DNA of 43,661 bases from positions 1 through 43,661 of the forward strand of contig JAFDZF010000168.1 in assembly GCA_018267055.1 (NCBI GenBank), written 5' to 3'. This DNA comes from Bacteroidota bacterium. Lineage in GTDB: Bacteria; Bacteroidota; Bacteroidia; Flavobacteriales_F; PHOS-HE28. Position 1 is the stretch's first letter. Each line of letters starts with the position of its first letter. This document shows, piece after piece, positions 6,790 through 13,633 of the stretch. The notes beneath the pieces are model-generated. The model saw only the letters and a program-made list of their open reading frames with translations, made no database searches and had not been told where the DNA came from. The translations under genes and the position numbers were made by a program.

Positions 6790-6793
6790 CCCC

Positions 6794-7285
6794 ATGGCAA
6801 CGACGAACTACACCCATTCCTTCACGGTGGCTGCAACGCCCGAGGCGGTCTACGAGGCCATCACGCGTGTCACCGACTGGTGGACGATCCATACCGACGG
6901 GCGCACCGAAGCCCAAGGCGATGAGTTCGTCGTCCAGTTCGGGGACGTGCACCGCACCCGGCAACGGATCACGGAGGCGCAGCGCGGGAAGCGCATGGCC
7001 TGGCACGTGACCGAGAGCTACCTGCCCTGGCTGAAGGACCGGGAGGAATGGAAGGGCACGGACATCCTCTTCGACATCGTGTCCACGGGGAACGGCACCC
7101 GGTTGACCGTCACGCATGTCGGCCTCACGCCGAACGTGGAGTGCTACACGCAGTGCGAGAAGGGGTGGGACTTCTTCATCGGCCATAGCCTGTTCAAGCT
7201 GGTCACGGAAGGGGCCGGTGTCCCGGATACGACCGAGCGCACGCACATGGATGAGATCGGACATGTCCGCCCCACGAACGCTTGA
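6794..7285 (+). CDS. SRPBCC (AHSA1/START-like) family protein
   Basis: A 163-residue helix-grip protein, first gene of an operon with one ArsR regulator and two more SRPBCC proteins. The N-terminal strand YTHSFTVAATPEAVYEAITR and the helix motif VTDWWTIHTDGRTEAQGDEF are typical of AHSA1-like proteins. The later strands (ILFDIVSTGNGTRLTVTHVG) and the long C-terminal helix (GWDFFIGHSLFKLVTEGAG) complete the fold. Ligand unknown. The ATG at 6794 is supported by its position four bases after the -7 element, which predicts a leaderless mRNA. Its 3' end overlaps the arsR start by 23 bases. The palindrome at 6763-6782 likely makes expression inducible. Confidence 0.85.
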   Translation: MATTNYTHSFTVAATPEAVYEAITRVTDWWTIHTDGRTEAQGDEFVVQFGDVHRTRQRITEAQRGKRMAWHVTESYLPWLKDREEWKGTDILFDIVSTGNGTRLTVTHVGLTPNVECYTQCEKGWDFFIGHSLFKLVTEGAGVPDTTERTHMDEIGHVRPTNA

Positions 7286-7622
7286 CCGCACGCTGCTGGC
7301 GCTCGCCGACCCCACGCGGCGCGCCATCCTGCAACGCCTGTCCGCCGGCGAGGCGCGCGTGACGGAGGTCGCGCGGCCGTTCGACATGTCGCTGAACGCG
7401 GTGAGCAAGCACATCCTCGTGCTCGAGCGCGCCCGCCTGGTGAAGCGCCGTCGCGTGGGACGTGATCATTTCCTCAGCTACCGCCCCGAGCCGCTGGATG
7501 CGGCCGCACAGTGGATCGCCGAGACGCGCACGTTCTGGGCATCGCGCCTCGACACATTGGAACGGCTGCTGCGCGAGGAGGACGAAGCTGAACGCACACG
7601 TACGAGCACGGATACCCCATGA
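7263..7622 (+). CDS. ArsR-family winged-helix repressor
   Basis: A 119-residue regulator with the typical ArsR/SmtB layout: RTLDRTLLALADPTRRAILQ at the N-terminus, the helix-turn-helix with VARPFDMSLNAVSKHILVLE, then the wing ARLVKRRRVGRDHFLSYRP, and a C-terminal helix. No metal-binding cysteine pair is visible, which matches the non-metal ArsR subgroup that is encoded with SRPBCC proteins. The start at 7263 (MSAPRTLDR) lies within the end of the first gene. Its stop overlaps the next ATG by 4 bases (7619-7622). It probably represses its own operon through the palindrome at 6763-6782. Confidence 0.9.
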   Translation: MSAPRTLDRTLLALADPTRRAILQRLSAGEARVTEVARPFDMSLNAVSKHILVLERARLVKRRRVGRDHFLSYRPEPLDAAAQWIAETRTFWASRLDTLERLLREEDEAERTRTSTDTP

Positions 7623-8110
7623 GCAAGATCGATTGGACCTCCTTCACATTGCGCATCCCGGTGCGCGCGAGCATGACCGCCTTGTACAAGGCATGGACCT
7701 CCGCCGCGGAGCTGGAGCGCTGGTTCCTCCAGCGTGCCCTGCATGCCGGGCCGGACGGCAAGCCCCTGAAGGGAACGGCGAAGCTCGCCGCGGGCTGCAC
7801 CTACACCTGGGAGTGGTACGGCTATGACGGCGTGGAGCAGGGCCGCATCCTGAAGGCGAACGGCAAGGACCACCTGCGGTTCACGTTCGCCGGCAGCGAG
7901 GTGGACCTGAAGCTGCGGAAGGTGGGCCGGCAGGTGGTGGTGGAGCTGGTGCAAAGCCACATCCCCACCGACGAGGCCTCGAAGCGCGACATCTGGATCG
8001 GCTGCCACCGCGGCTGGACCTTCTGGCTCGCCAACCTGAAGTCGATGTACGAAGGCGGCTTGAACCTGCGCAACGAGAACGCCTCCCTGAAAGGCATGTT
8101 GAACAACTGA
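7619..8110 (+). CDS. SRPBCC (AHSA1-like) family protein
   Basis: A 163-residue AHSA1-like protein. It shows the family opening FTLRIPVRASMTALYKAWTS, the tryptophan motif ELERWFLQRA, the central strands TYTWEWYGYDGVEQGRILKA and DHLRFTFAG, and the C-terminal helix GWTFWLANLKSMYEGGLNLR. It is translationally coupled to arsR through a 4-base ATGA overlap. Family members are often annotated as activators of Hsp90 ATPase-like or toxin-response proteins, without biochemical proof; no substrate is assigned. Confidence 0.85.
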   Translation: MSKIDWTSFTLRIPVRASMTALYKAWTSAAELERWFLQRALHAGPDGKPLKGTAKLAAGCTYTWEWYGYDGVEQGRILKANGKDHLRFTFAGSEVDLKLRKVGRQVVVELVQSHIPTDEASKRDIWIGCHRGWTFWLANLKSMYEGGLNLRNENASLKGMLNN

Positions 8111-8122
8111 ACACCGACGATC

Positions 8123-8662
8123 ATGGAACGATACGGCATCCGGACAGCCCCGAACACCGTCCGCTTCGAGCGCCTGCTGCCAGGCCCCATCGAACGCGTA
8201 TGGTCCTACCTCACCGACCCCGAGAAGCGCGCGAAATGGCTGGCGAGCGGCCCCATGGAGCTGCGCGTGGGCGGGGCCATGCGGCTCACCTGGCTGCACC
8301 GCGACCTGGACGCGGTGCAGGAACCGGTCCCTGAGCAGTTCAAGCAGTACGAGAACGGCCACAGCATGGATGGCCGCGTCACGCGTTGCGAGCCGCCGCG
8401 CCTCCTGGGCTTCACCTGGGGCAAGCAGGCGGACCGCCTTTCCGAAGTGGTGATCGAGCTGAGCGAACGCGGCAAGGACGTGCTGCTGGTGCTCACGCAC
8501 GAACGCCTGCCGGGCCACAAGGACATGCTGGGCGTGGCGGGCGGCTGGCACACGCACCTGGACATCCTGGAGGAACACCTCAACGGGCGCACCGCTCCCG
8601 GGTTCTGGAGCTCCCACGTCCGGGCCCAGGAGGAGTACCAGCAGCGGCTTCGGGAAGCCTGA
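8123..8662 (+). CDS. SRPBCC (AHSA1-like) family protein
   Basis: A 179-residue AHSA1-like protein, last gene of the ArsR operon, 12 bases after the previous stop. The N-terminus NTVRFERLLPGPIERVWSYL and the motif LTDPEKRAKWLASGPMELRV are the classical AHSA1 opening. The strands RLLGFTWGKQAD and DVLLVLTHERLP and the helix GWHTHLDILEEHLNGR complete the domain. The W in RAKWLA is the conserved family tryptophan. Ligand unknown. Three SRPBCC paralogues and one ArsR in one operon suggest a small-molecule response in which the proteins may bind related hydrophobic ligands; that is inference. Confidence 0.87.
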   Translation: MERYGIRTAPNTVRFERLLPGPIERVWSYLTDPEKRAKWLASGPMELRVGGAMRLTWLHRDLDAVQEPVPEQFKQYENGHSMDGRVTRCEPPRLLGFTWGKQADRLSEVVIELSERGKDVLLVLTHERLPGHKDMLGVAGGWHTHLDILEEHLNGRTAPGFWSSHVRAQEEYQQRLREA

Positions 8663-8723
8663 GGCCCCTGCGTACCGGCAGGTCCGGCATCGCGCGGAGC
8701 GGGTTGTTGCGCAATTTCGCACC

Positions 8724-9209
8724 ATGCCCTTCCGCTGGACCCTCCTGGCCGCCCTGCTCGCCGCCGCGCCCGTTGCCGCGCAATCGGATACCGTTTCGGT
8801 GCGCATCCGGCACGGCTCGTCCTGCGACGCGCGGTTGACGCTGGCGGAACTGCGCGCCCTGCCGCACCGCACGGCGACGATCAAGACGCACGACGGCACG
8901 GAGGCCACTTATGAAGGCGCGCTGCTGAAGGAGGTGCTGGCGCGCGGCTGCCCTTCGGCGGCGGCCATCGACAAGCGCACCATGGTGCGCACCGCGGTGC
9001 GCGTGGGCGCTTCCGACGGCTACAGCGCCCTGGTGGCGCTCACCGAGGCGGACACGAGCTTCCGCGAACGGCCGGTGCTCCTGACGTGGATGCGCAACGG
9101 TGCTCCGCTGGACGACCACGACGGCCCGCTGCAGCTCATCGTGCCCGATGACCGCCGCCATGCCCGCGACGTACGCAACGTGAACGCGCTGGAGGTCATC
9201 ACGCCATGA
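8724..9209 (+). CDS. exported molybdopterin-oxidoreductase-fold protein
   Basis: A 161-residue secreted protein with signal peptide MPFRWTLLAALLAAAPVAAQ. The mature part looks like a small version of the sulfite-oxidase-type molybdopterin-binding domain. A strand with LTLAELRALPHRTATI is followed by THDGTEATYEGALLKEVLAR, then DGYSALVALTEAD, and the typical end GPLQLIVPDDRRHARDVRNV. The single cysteine that ligates molybdenum in true enzymes is not obvious in the usual place (a GCP occurs near residue 76), so catalytic activity is doubtful. It overlaps csaA by 4 bases (9206-9209). Likely periplasmic. Confidence 0.7.
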   Translation: MPFRWTLLAALLAAAPVAAQSDTVSVRIRHGSSCDARLTLAELRALPHRTATIKTHDGTEATYEGALLKEVLARGCPSAAAIDKRTMVRTAVRVGASDGYSALVALTEADTSFRERPVLLTWMRNGAPLDDHDGPLQLIVPDDRRHARDVRNVNALEVITP

Positions 9210-9544
9210 GCGCGACCATCACCTGGGACGACTTCGAGAAGGTGATGCTCTGCGTGGGCACGGTGCTCGAGGCCGACGACCTGCCCAACGCGCGGAAGCC
9301 GGCGTACGTCCTGCGCATCGACTTCGGCCCGCACGGCATCAAGCGCAGCAGTGCGCAGATCACGCGGCACTACACGAAGGCCGGGCTCATCGGCCGGCAG
9401 GTGATCGCGGTGATCAACTTCCCGGAGAAGCAGATCGGCACAGTGATGTCGCAATGCCTCGTCACCGGTTTCCCCGATGCGAACGGCGACATCGTGCTGG
9501 CCGCGGTGGAGCGGCCCGTCCCCGACGGCACGCGCCTCCGCTGA
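9206..9544 (+). CDS. csaA: CsaA-like tRNA-binding protein
   Basis: A 112-residue OB-fold protein of the CsaA / EMAP-II-like tRNA-binding family. It shows the family sequence MLCVGTVLEADDLPNARKPA, then YVLRIDFGPHGIKRSSAQIT, the dimer-region GRQVIAVINFPEKQIGTVMS, and the end ITLAAVE-like strand IVLAAVERPVPDGTRLR. The length matches CsaA (about 110 residues). The protein binds tRNA-like ligands and has been described as a chaperone in other bacteria. The start at 9206 overlaps the preceding stop by 4 bases, so the two are co-translated even though no functional link is known. Confidence 0.92.
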   Translation: MSATITWDDFEKVMLCVGTVLEADDLPNARKPAYVLRIDFGPHGIKRSSAQITRHYTKAGLIGRQVIAVINFPEKQIGTVMSQCLVTGFPDANGDIVLAAVERPVPDGTRLR

Positions 9545-9629
9545 CGGTTGTTGAAAGATGGGTCGACCGCGCGTGGTCCAACGCCACTACCTTGGCGACG
9601 ACACAAGCGATCAACCAACACATCAGACG

Positions 9630-9782
9630 ATGGCAGCGACCGTGGAAGCGTATTGCGTGAAGTGCAAGGCGAAGCGCAACATGAAGGACCCCAAGGAGAA
9701 CGTGATGGCCAACGGCCGCAAGGCCATGAAGGGCACCTGCCCCGAGTGCGGCACGGGCATGTTCAAGATCCTCGGGAAGTAG
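9630..9782 (+). CDS. DUF5679-like small zinc-ribbon protein
   Basis: A 50-residue protein with two CxxC knuckles, YCVKCKAKRNM near residue 8 and CPECGTGMFKILGK at the end, forming a zinc ribbon. The central AMKGTCPECGTGMF pattern is typical of DUF5679, a family of tiny conserved proteins of unknown role. The start at 9630 (MAATVEAYC) is preferred over an upstream ATG because family members begin just before the first knuckle. TACCTTGG at 9589-9596 is a near-consensus -7 element 33 bases upstream, consistent with its own promoter. Confidence 0.8.
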   Translation: MAATVEAYCVKCKAKRNMKDPKENVMANGRKAMKGTCPECGTGMFKILGK

Positions 9783-9788
9783 GACCTG

Positions 9789-10865
9789 TCACTCCAGCGA
9801 GCGGACCACCTTGCCGCTGCTGGTGCGCCGGAACGACCGGAGCGTGAGGATGCGCTTCGGTCGTTCGTGCTTGGTGAGCACCCGTTCCAATGCGGTGAGC
9901 AGCGCCGCTTCCTCCTCGGGCGCGAGCGGCGCGCTTTCGAGCACGAGCACGGTGCATTGCCCCAGGCGCTCATCGGGCATGGCCGCGAAGAAGTGCGGCA
10001 CGGGGACCACGGCGGCCGTCCGCGCTTCGAGCGCTTCGGGGAAGAGCTTCTTCCCGCCGCTGAGGATCACGTTGTCGGCCCGGCCCAGCCACCGGAAGCG
10101 CCGGTCGTCGAGCAGCTCCACCACGTCGTTCGTACGGTGCTCGGTCGTGCGCAGGTGCGGCGTGTGCACCACCAGGCAGCCGCGGTCGTCCACCGCGAAG
10201 CGCACTGTTCCCAGTGCGGTGAAATGGTCGGCCGCATCCGGTCCGTTCAGGGCACGCAGCGCCACGTGCGTCACCGTCTCCGTGCTGCCATAGCCGTGGA
10301 ACACGCGGGTCCGCAGGCCCTGCAAGGCTTCGGCCAGCACCGCGCTCACCGGCCCGCCGCCGAGGAGCACCGTATCGAAGATCCGTTCCGTCCGCGCCCG
10401 GTCCTCGCCGATCGCCTGATGGAGCTGTTGGGGCACCAGCGCCGCGAAGCGGAAGCCGCGGTCGCCGTGCAGGTGGCCCAGCACGCTGCCCGAGGGGTCG
10501 ATGGCCTGCAGGTCCAGCCCGCTCACGAAGGCCCGCACGAGCATCAGCTTCCCCGCGATGAAGTCGCACGGCAGGCAGAGCAGCGCGCGGTCGCCTTCTT
10601 TCAGGCCGAAGGAGGCCGCGGTGAGCCGTGCGCTCGCGATCAGGTCGTCCGCAGGGATCATCATCGGCTTCGGGGGGCCGGTGGTGCCGCTGGTCCGTGC
10701 CGCCAGGGCCCCGCTGCCGGTGATCAGCTCCCGCAGCGTCGCGCCCAAGGAGCGGGTCCAGGGGGCATCGTGGTGCCGCTCCGCCAGCTCCGCGGACCAA
10801 TGCAGGATCGCTTCGCCCTGGCGCGGGACGCCGTCAAGGATGATGCGTTGGAAGGGGGAGGCCAT
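9789..10865 (-). CDS. menE: o-succinylbenzoate-CoA ligase (MenE)
   Basis: A 358-residue acyl-CoA synthetase of the AMP-binding family that activates o-succinylbenzoate to its CoA thioester in menaquinone synthesis. Visible motifs are the phosphate loop TSGTTGPPKPMMIP near residue 59, the GYGSTET adenylate motif near residue 195, the GRADNVILSGGKKLFPE hinge near residue 270, and the C-terminal catalytic lysine region RTSSGKVVR. At about 360 residues it is the short Bacteroidota form of MenE (typical MenE is 450-490 residues). It is the last gene of menA-menC-menE, 23 bases after menC. The start at 10865 fits the N-terminal MASPFQRIILDG. Confidence 0.9.
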   Translation of the reverse strand: MASPFQRIILDGVPRQGEAILHWSAELAERHHDAPWTRSLGATLRELITGSGALAARTSGTTGPPKPMMIPADDLIASARLTAASFGLKEGDRALLCLPCDFIAGKLMLVRAFVSGLDLQAIDPSGSVLGHLHGDRGFRFAALVPQQLHQAIGEDRARTERIFDTVLLGGGPVSAVLAEALQGLRTRVFHGYGSTETVTHVALRALNGPDAADHFTALGTVRFAVDDRGCLVVHTPHLRTTEHRTNDVVELLDDRRFRWLGRADNVILSGGKKLFPEALEARTAAVVPVPHFFAAMPDERLGQCTVLVLESAPLAPEEEAALLTALERVLTKHERPKRILTLRSFRRTSSGKVVRSLE

Positions 10866-10888
10866 GTGCCGCGAAGATCGGGCGCCGC

Positions 10889-11941
10889 TCAGCCGATCCG
10901 GCCCAGGTCCCATTCCCCTTCGGGGCGGTACCACAGCGCGCCGCGCTCCACCTGCAGGGGTGCGGGGAGGTTGTCCACGTACACCTGGCCGGTGCCCAGC
11001 CCCTGCGGCAGCGCGAGGTCGAGCGTGGCCGCCCACTGGGCGATGGCATTGAGCCCGATGCTGCTCTCCAGCGCGGAGGTGATCCACCAGCCGATGCCGC
11101 GTGCCTTGGCCAGCGCGATCCATTCCTGCGCGGCGGCCCAGCCGCCCACGAGGCTCGGCTTGATCACGATGTACCGGGGCTTCACCTGCGTGAGCAGGTC
11201 GGCCCGCGCATCGTCGGTGTTGAGCCCGATCAGGTCCTCGTCCAGCGCGATGGGGACGGGCGACCGCTCGCACAGCTCGGCCATCGTCTCATAGAGGCCC
11301 GCGGGCACCGGCTGCTCGATGCTGTGCACCTCCAGCTCGGCGAGGCGCTCCAGCATGTCCATCGCGTTGCGCGCGTGGAAGGCGCCGTTCGCATCCACGC
11401 GCAGGGTGAGCTCCGAGGCGGGGTGTTCCTTCCGCACCTCCTTCAGCAGTGCCAGTTCCTCCTCGATGCCGATGGCGCCGATCTTCATCTTCACGCAGCT
11501 GAAGCCGGCCTCGATCTGCGCGCGGATCCGCGTGCGCAGCGTGTCCTTGTCGCCCATCCATACCAGGCCGTTGATGGGGATCCCGCGCTGTCCCAGGGTG
11601 AACGCCGAGGGGAAGAGCACCTTGGTGCCGCTCGCCTCCAGGTCCTTCAGGCATTGCTCCACCGCGAAGCGCACGCTGGGCACGTCCACCAGATCGGTGC
11701 GCAGGCGGTGGCGCCAGTCGCCGGTGTCGGCGCAGAGCTCGAGCAGCTTGAGGCGCACGTCCGCCGGGAACTCCTTGCTGTGGCCGGGGAAGAGGGCCGC
11801 CTCGCCGATGCCCTTGATGGCCGGGCGCTCGCTGTCCCAGGCGATGAGGTACCACACCGTACGCTCGGTGATGGTCCCCTTGGAGGTGCCGAGCGGGAAG
11901 CGGGGCGTCAGCTTCAGCTCCTTCCAGGCGGCGCGGATCAT
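10889..11941 (-). CDS. menC: o-succinylbenzoate synthase (MenC)
   Basis: A 350-residue enolase-superfamily enzyme that dehydrates SHCHC to o-succinylbenzoate. The catalytic signature is complete: VKMKIGAIGIEEE supplies the KxK lysines, RVDANGAF the first metal aspartate, SIEQPV the metal glutamate, ALDEDL the third metal ligand, and VIKPSLVGG the second catalytic lysine. The N-terminal capping domain begins MIRAAWKELKLTPRFPLGTS. The start at 11941 is set by a 4-base overlap (ATGA) with the menA stop; the open frame continues far upstream but is antisense-like shadow of menA. The operon order menA-menC-menE is the usual one in flavobacteria. Confidence 0.93.
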   Translation of the reverse strand: MIRAAWKELKLTPRFPLGTSKGTITERTVWYLIAWDSERPAIKGIGEAALFPGHSKEFPADVRLKLLELCADTGDWRHRLRTDLVDVPSVRFAVEQCLKDLEASGTKVLFPSAFTLGQRGIPINGLVWMGDKDTLRTRIRAQIEAGFSCVKMKIGAIGIEEELALLKEVRKEHPASELTLRVDANGAFHARNAMDMLERLAELEVHSIEQPVPAGLYETMAELCERSPVPIALDEDLIGLNTDDARADLLTQVKPRYIVIKPSLVGGWAAAQEWIALAKARGIGWWITSALESSIGLNAIAQWAATLDLALPQGLGTGQVYVDNLPAPLQVERGALWYRPEGEWDLGRIG

Positions 11942-12831
11942 GCGGAAAGCCAGAGGCCGATGGAAAAGGTGACGGCCGTCAGCAAGGTACCGAGCGCGAG
12001 CCGTTTCAGCTCGGGGTCCAGCGCCTTCGGGTCGGTGTTGGCCTGTACGTGCACCGCGTGGATGCCGATGGGGACGAAGCCCAGCAGGAAGAGCCAGGAC
12101 CATCCCCCGCGCGCGGTCATGGACGCGAAGAACACCAGGCTCAGGAAGGCGATGCCCAGGAGCATCGTGTGGTAGCTCTTCGCGCGCTCGCCGCCCAGGC
12201 GCACCACGAGCGTGCGCTTGCCGCTGGCGGCGTCGTTCACGCGGTCGCGCATGTTGTTGGTGTTGAGCACCCCTGTGGCGAGCAGGCCGAACGCGGCCGC
12301 CGGGAGCAGCACCGGCCAGGGCAACGATCCCGCATGCAGGTAGTAGGTGCCGCCCACGCCCACGAAGCCGAAGAACAGCAGCACGCTGAGGTCGCCGAAC
12401 CCGGCATAGCCGTAGGGGTTCTTCCCGTAGGTGTATTTCACGGCGGCGACCATCGCCAGCAGGCCGAGGCCGAAGAAGGCGAGCGTGCGCACGGTGAGGC
12501 CGAACGCAACGACGATGAGCGCGATGCCGGAGACCAGGGCGAGCGAGCCGCAGATGACCATCGCGCGCTTCATGGCCGCGGGCGGGATGGCCCCGCTCTG
12601 CACCGCACGCTGCGGCCCTACGCGGTCCGCATTGTCCGTGCCGTGCTCGTGGTCGCCGAGGTCGTTCGCGAGGTTGCTCAGCACCTGCAGCAGCACCGCG
12701 GTGAGCAGGGCCAGCGCCATCACCGGTCCGCGGAAGTGATGGGCGAACGCGGCGAGCGCGCTGCCGGCCAGGATGCCGCTCAAAGCGAGGGGCAGCGTGC
12801 GCAGGCGGAAAGCCTCGAGCCAACGGTGCAT
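11938..12831 (-). CDS. menA: 1,4-dihydroxy-2-naphthoate polyprenyltransferase (MenA)
   Basis: A 297-residue integral membrane protein of the UbiA family with about eight to nine hydrophobic helices. It attaches the isoprenoid side chain to DHNA, the last-but-one step to menaquinone. The two Asp/Asn-rich active-site motifs are NLANDLGDHEHGTDNADR near residue 54, which binds the prenyl diphosphate-Mg complex, and LNTNNMRDRVNDAASGKRTL near residue 188. The start at 12831 (MHRWLEAFRLRTLPLALSG) puts the first helix in the standard place; an in-frame upstream ATG at 12930 would add 33 hydrophilic residues that cover the regulatory dyad and is rejected. Confidence 0.93.
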   Translation of the reverse strand: MHRWLEAFRLRTLPLALSGILAGSALAAFAHHFRGPVMALALLTAVLLQVLSNLANDLGDHEHGTDNADRVGPQRAVQSGAIPPAAMKRAMVICGSLALVSGIALIVVAFGLTVRTLAFFGLGLLAMVAAVKYTYGKNPYGYAGFGDLSVLLFFGFVGVGGTYYLHAGSLPWPVLLPAAAFGLLATGVLNTNNMRDRVNDAASGKRTLVVRLGGERAKSYHTMLLGIAFLSLVFFASMTARGGWSWLFLLGFVPIGIHAVHVQANTDPKALDPELKRLALGTLLTAVTFSIGLWLSA

Positions 12832-12900
12832 GGCCCAAAGAACGGAAAGGGAACGCGAACCATGGAGGTATGGAGCGGATCGTTCCGACGCGGACCTGTG

Positions 12901-12922
12901 CACCCCCATGAACGGGGGGGTG
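12901..12922 (-). promoter_or_regulatory. CACCC/ATGGGGG dyad, copy A
   Basis: An imperfect palindrome with perfect outer arms CACCCCC (12901-12907) and GGGGGTG (12916-12922). Read on the minus strand it contains GTTCATGGGGGTG. It lies 70 bases before menA and 50 bases before the response-regulator gene, so it could control either. Three related copies occur at 16341, 16511 and 17001. Confidence 0.5.
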
Positions 12923-12971
12923 TCCATCACTACGGCCTCTCTTTATTTTACAGGGCCACAGCACCGACCCC

Positions 12972-13604
12972 ATGCTCCGTGTACTGCTCTTCGAAGACAA
13001 CGCCGACCTGGCCGAGAGCCTTGCGGAACTGATGAAGGGGACGGACGATATCCGTATGGTGGCGCATTACGGCAATGCCCAACGAGCGGAGAAGCACGTG
13101 GCGCACCACCGCCCGGACGTGGTGCTGATGGACATCGACATGCCGGTCGAGAACGGCTTGCAAGGACTGCGCGCGATCCGTGCAGGGGAGAGCGGCGTGC
13201 TGGTGCTGATGTTCACCGTGATGGAAGACAATGAGAACGTGTTCCAGGCCATCTGCCACGGTGCCAGCGGTTACTTGCTGAAGCAGACCGCACCGGAAAT
13301 GATCCTCGAGGGCATCCGCGAGGCCATGGGCGGGGGAGCTCCGATGACGCCGAGCATTGCGCGCAAGGTGCTCACCCTCTTCGCCCAACCGTTCAAGAAC
13401 AGCGAGGACCTGCAGAAGCTCACCGCGCGGGAACACGACGTGCTGGCCTTGTTGGTGCGCGGCCACAGCTACAAGATGGCGGCGGCGCAATTGGACATCG
13501 GTGTGGAGACGCTGCGTTTCCACATCAAGAACATCTATGCCAAACTGCATGTCAACAGCAAGAGCGAGGCGGTGGCCAAGGCCTTGCGGAACCGGATGGT
13601 GTGA
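12972..13604 (+). CDS. NarL/LuxR-type response regulator
   Basis: A 210-residue two-component regulator. The receiver domain has the acidic pair FEDN near residue 8 and the phosphorylated Asp54 in VLMDIDMPVENG, with the conserved MFTVMED (switch Thr) and GYLLKQ (conserved Lys). The output domain is a LuxR-type helix-turn-helix with LTAREHDVLALLVRGHSYKM near residue 147 and IKNIYAKLHVNSKSEAVAKA as the recognition region. It overlaps the histidine-kinase start, so both form one operon. The dyad at 12901-12922 lies 50 bases upstream and may be an autoregulatory site. Confidence 0.93.
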   Translation: MLRVLLFEDNADLAESLAELMKGTDDIRMVAHYGNAQRAEKHVAHHRPDVVLMDIDMPVENGLQGLRAIRAGESGVLVLMFTVMEDNENVFQAICHGASGYLLKQTAPEMILEGIREAMGGGAPMTPSIARKVLTLFAQPFKNSEDLQKLTAREHDVLALLVRGHSYKMAAAQLDIGVETLRFHIKNIYAKLHVNSKSEAVAKALRNRMV

Positions 13605-13633
13605 ACGCTCGAACGGCCTCCTACCCTGCAAGC

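Noticed and set aside
12832-12930. Upstream extension of menA by 33 codons
   Set aside because: It is hydrophilic, covers the dyad at 12901-12922 and lacks the family N-terminus; ATG 12831 fits MenA better.
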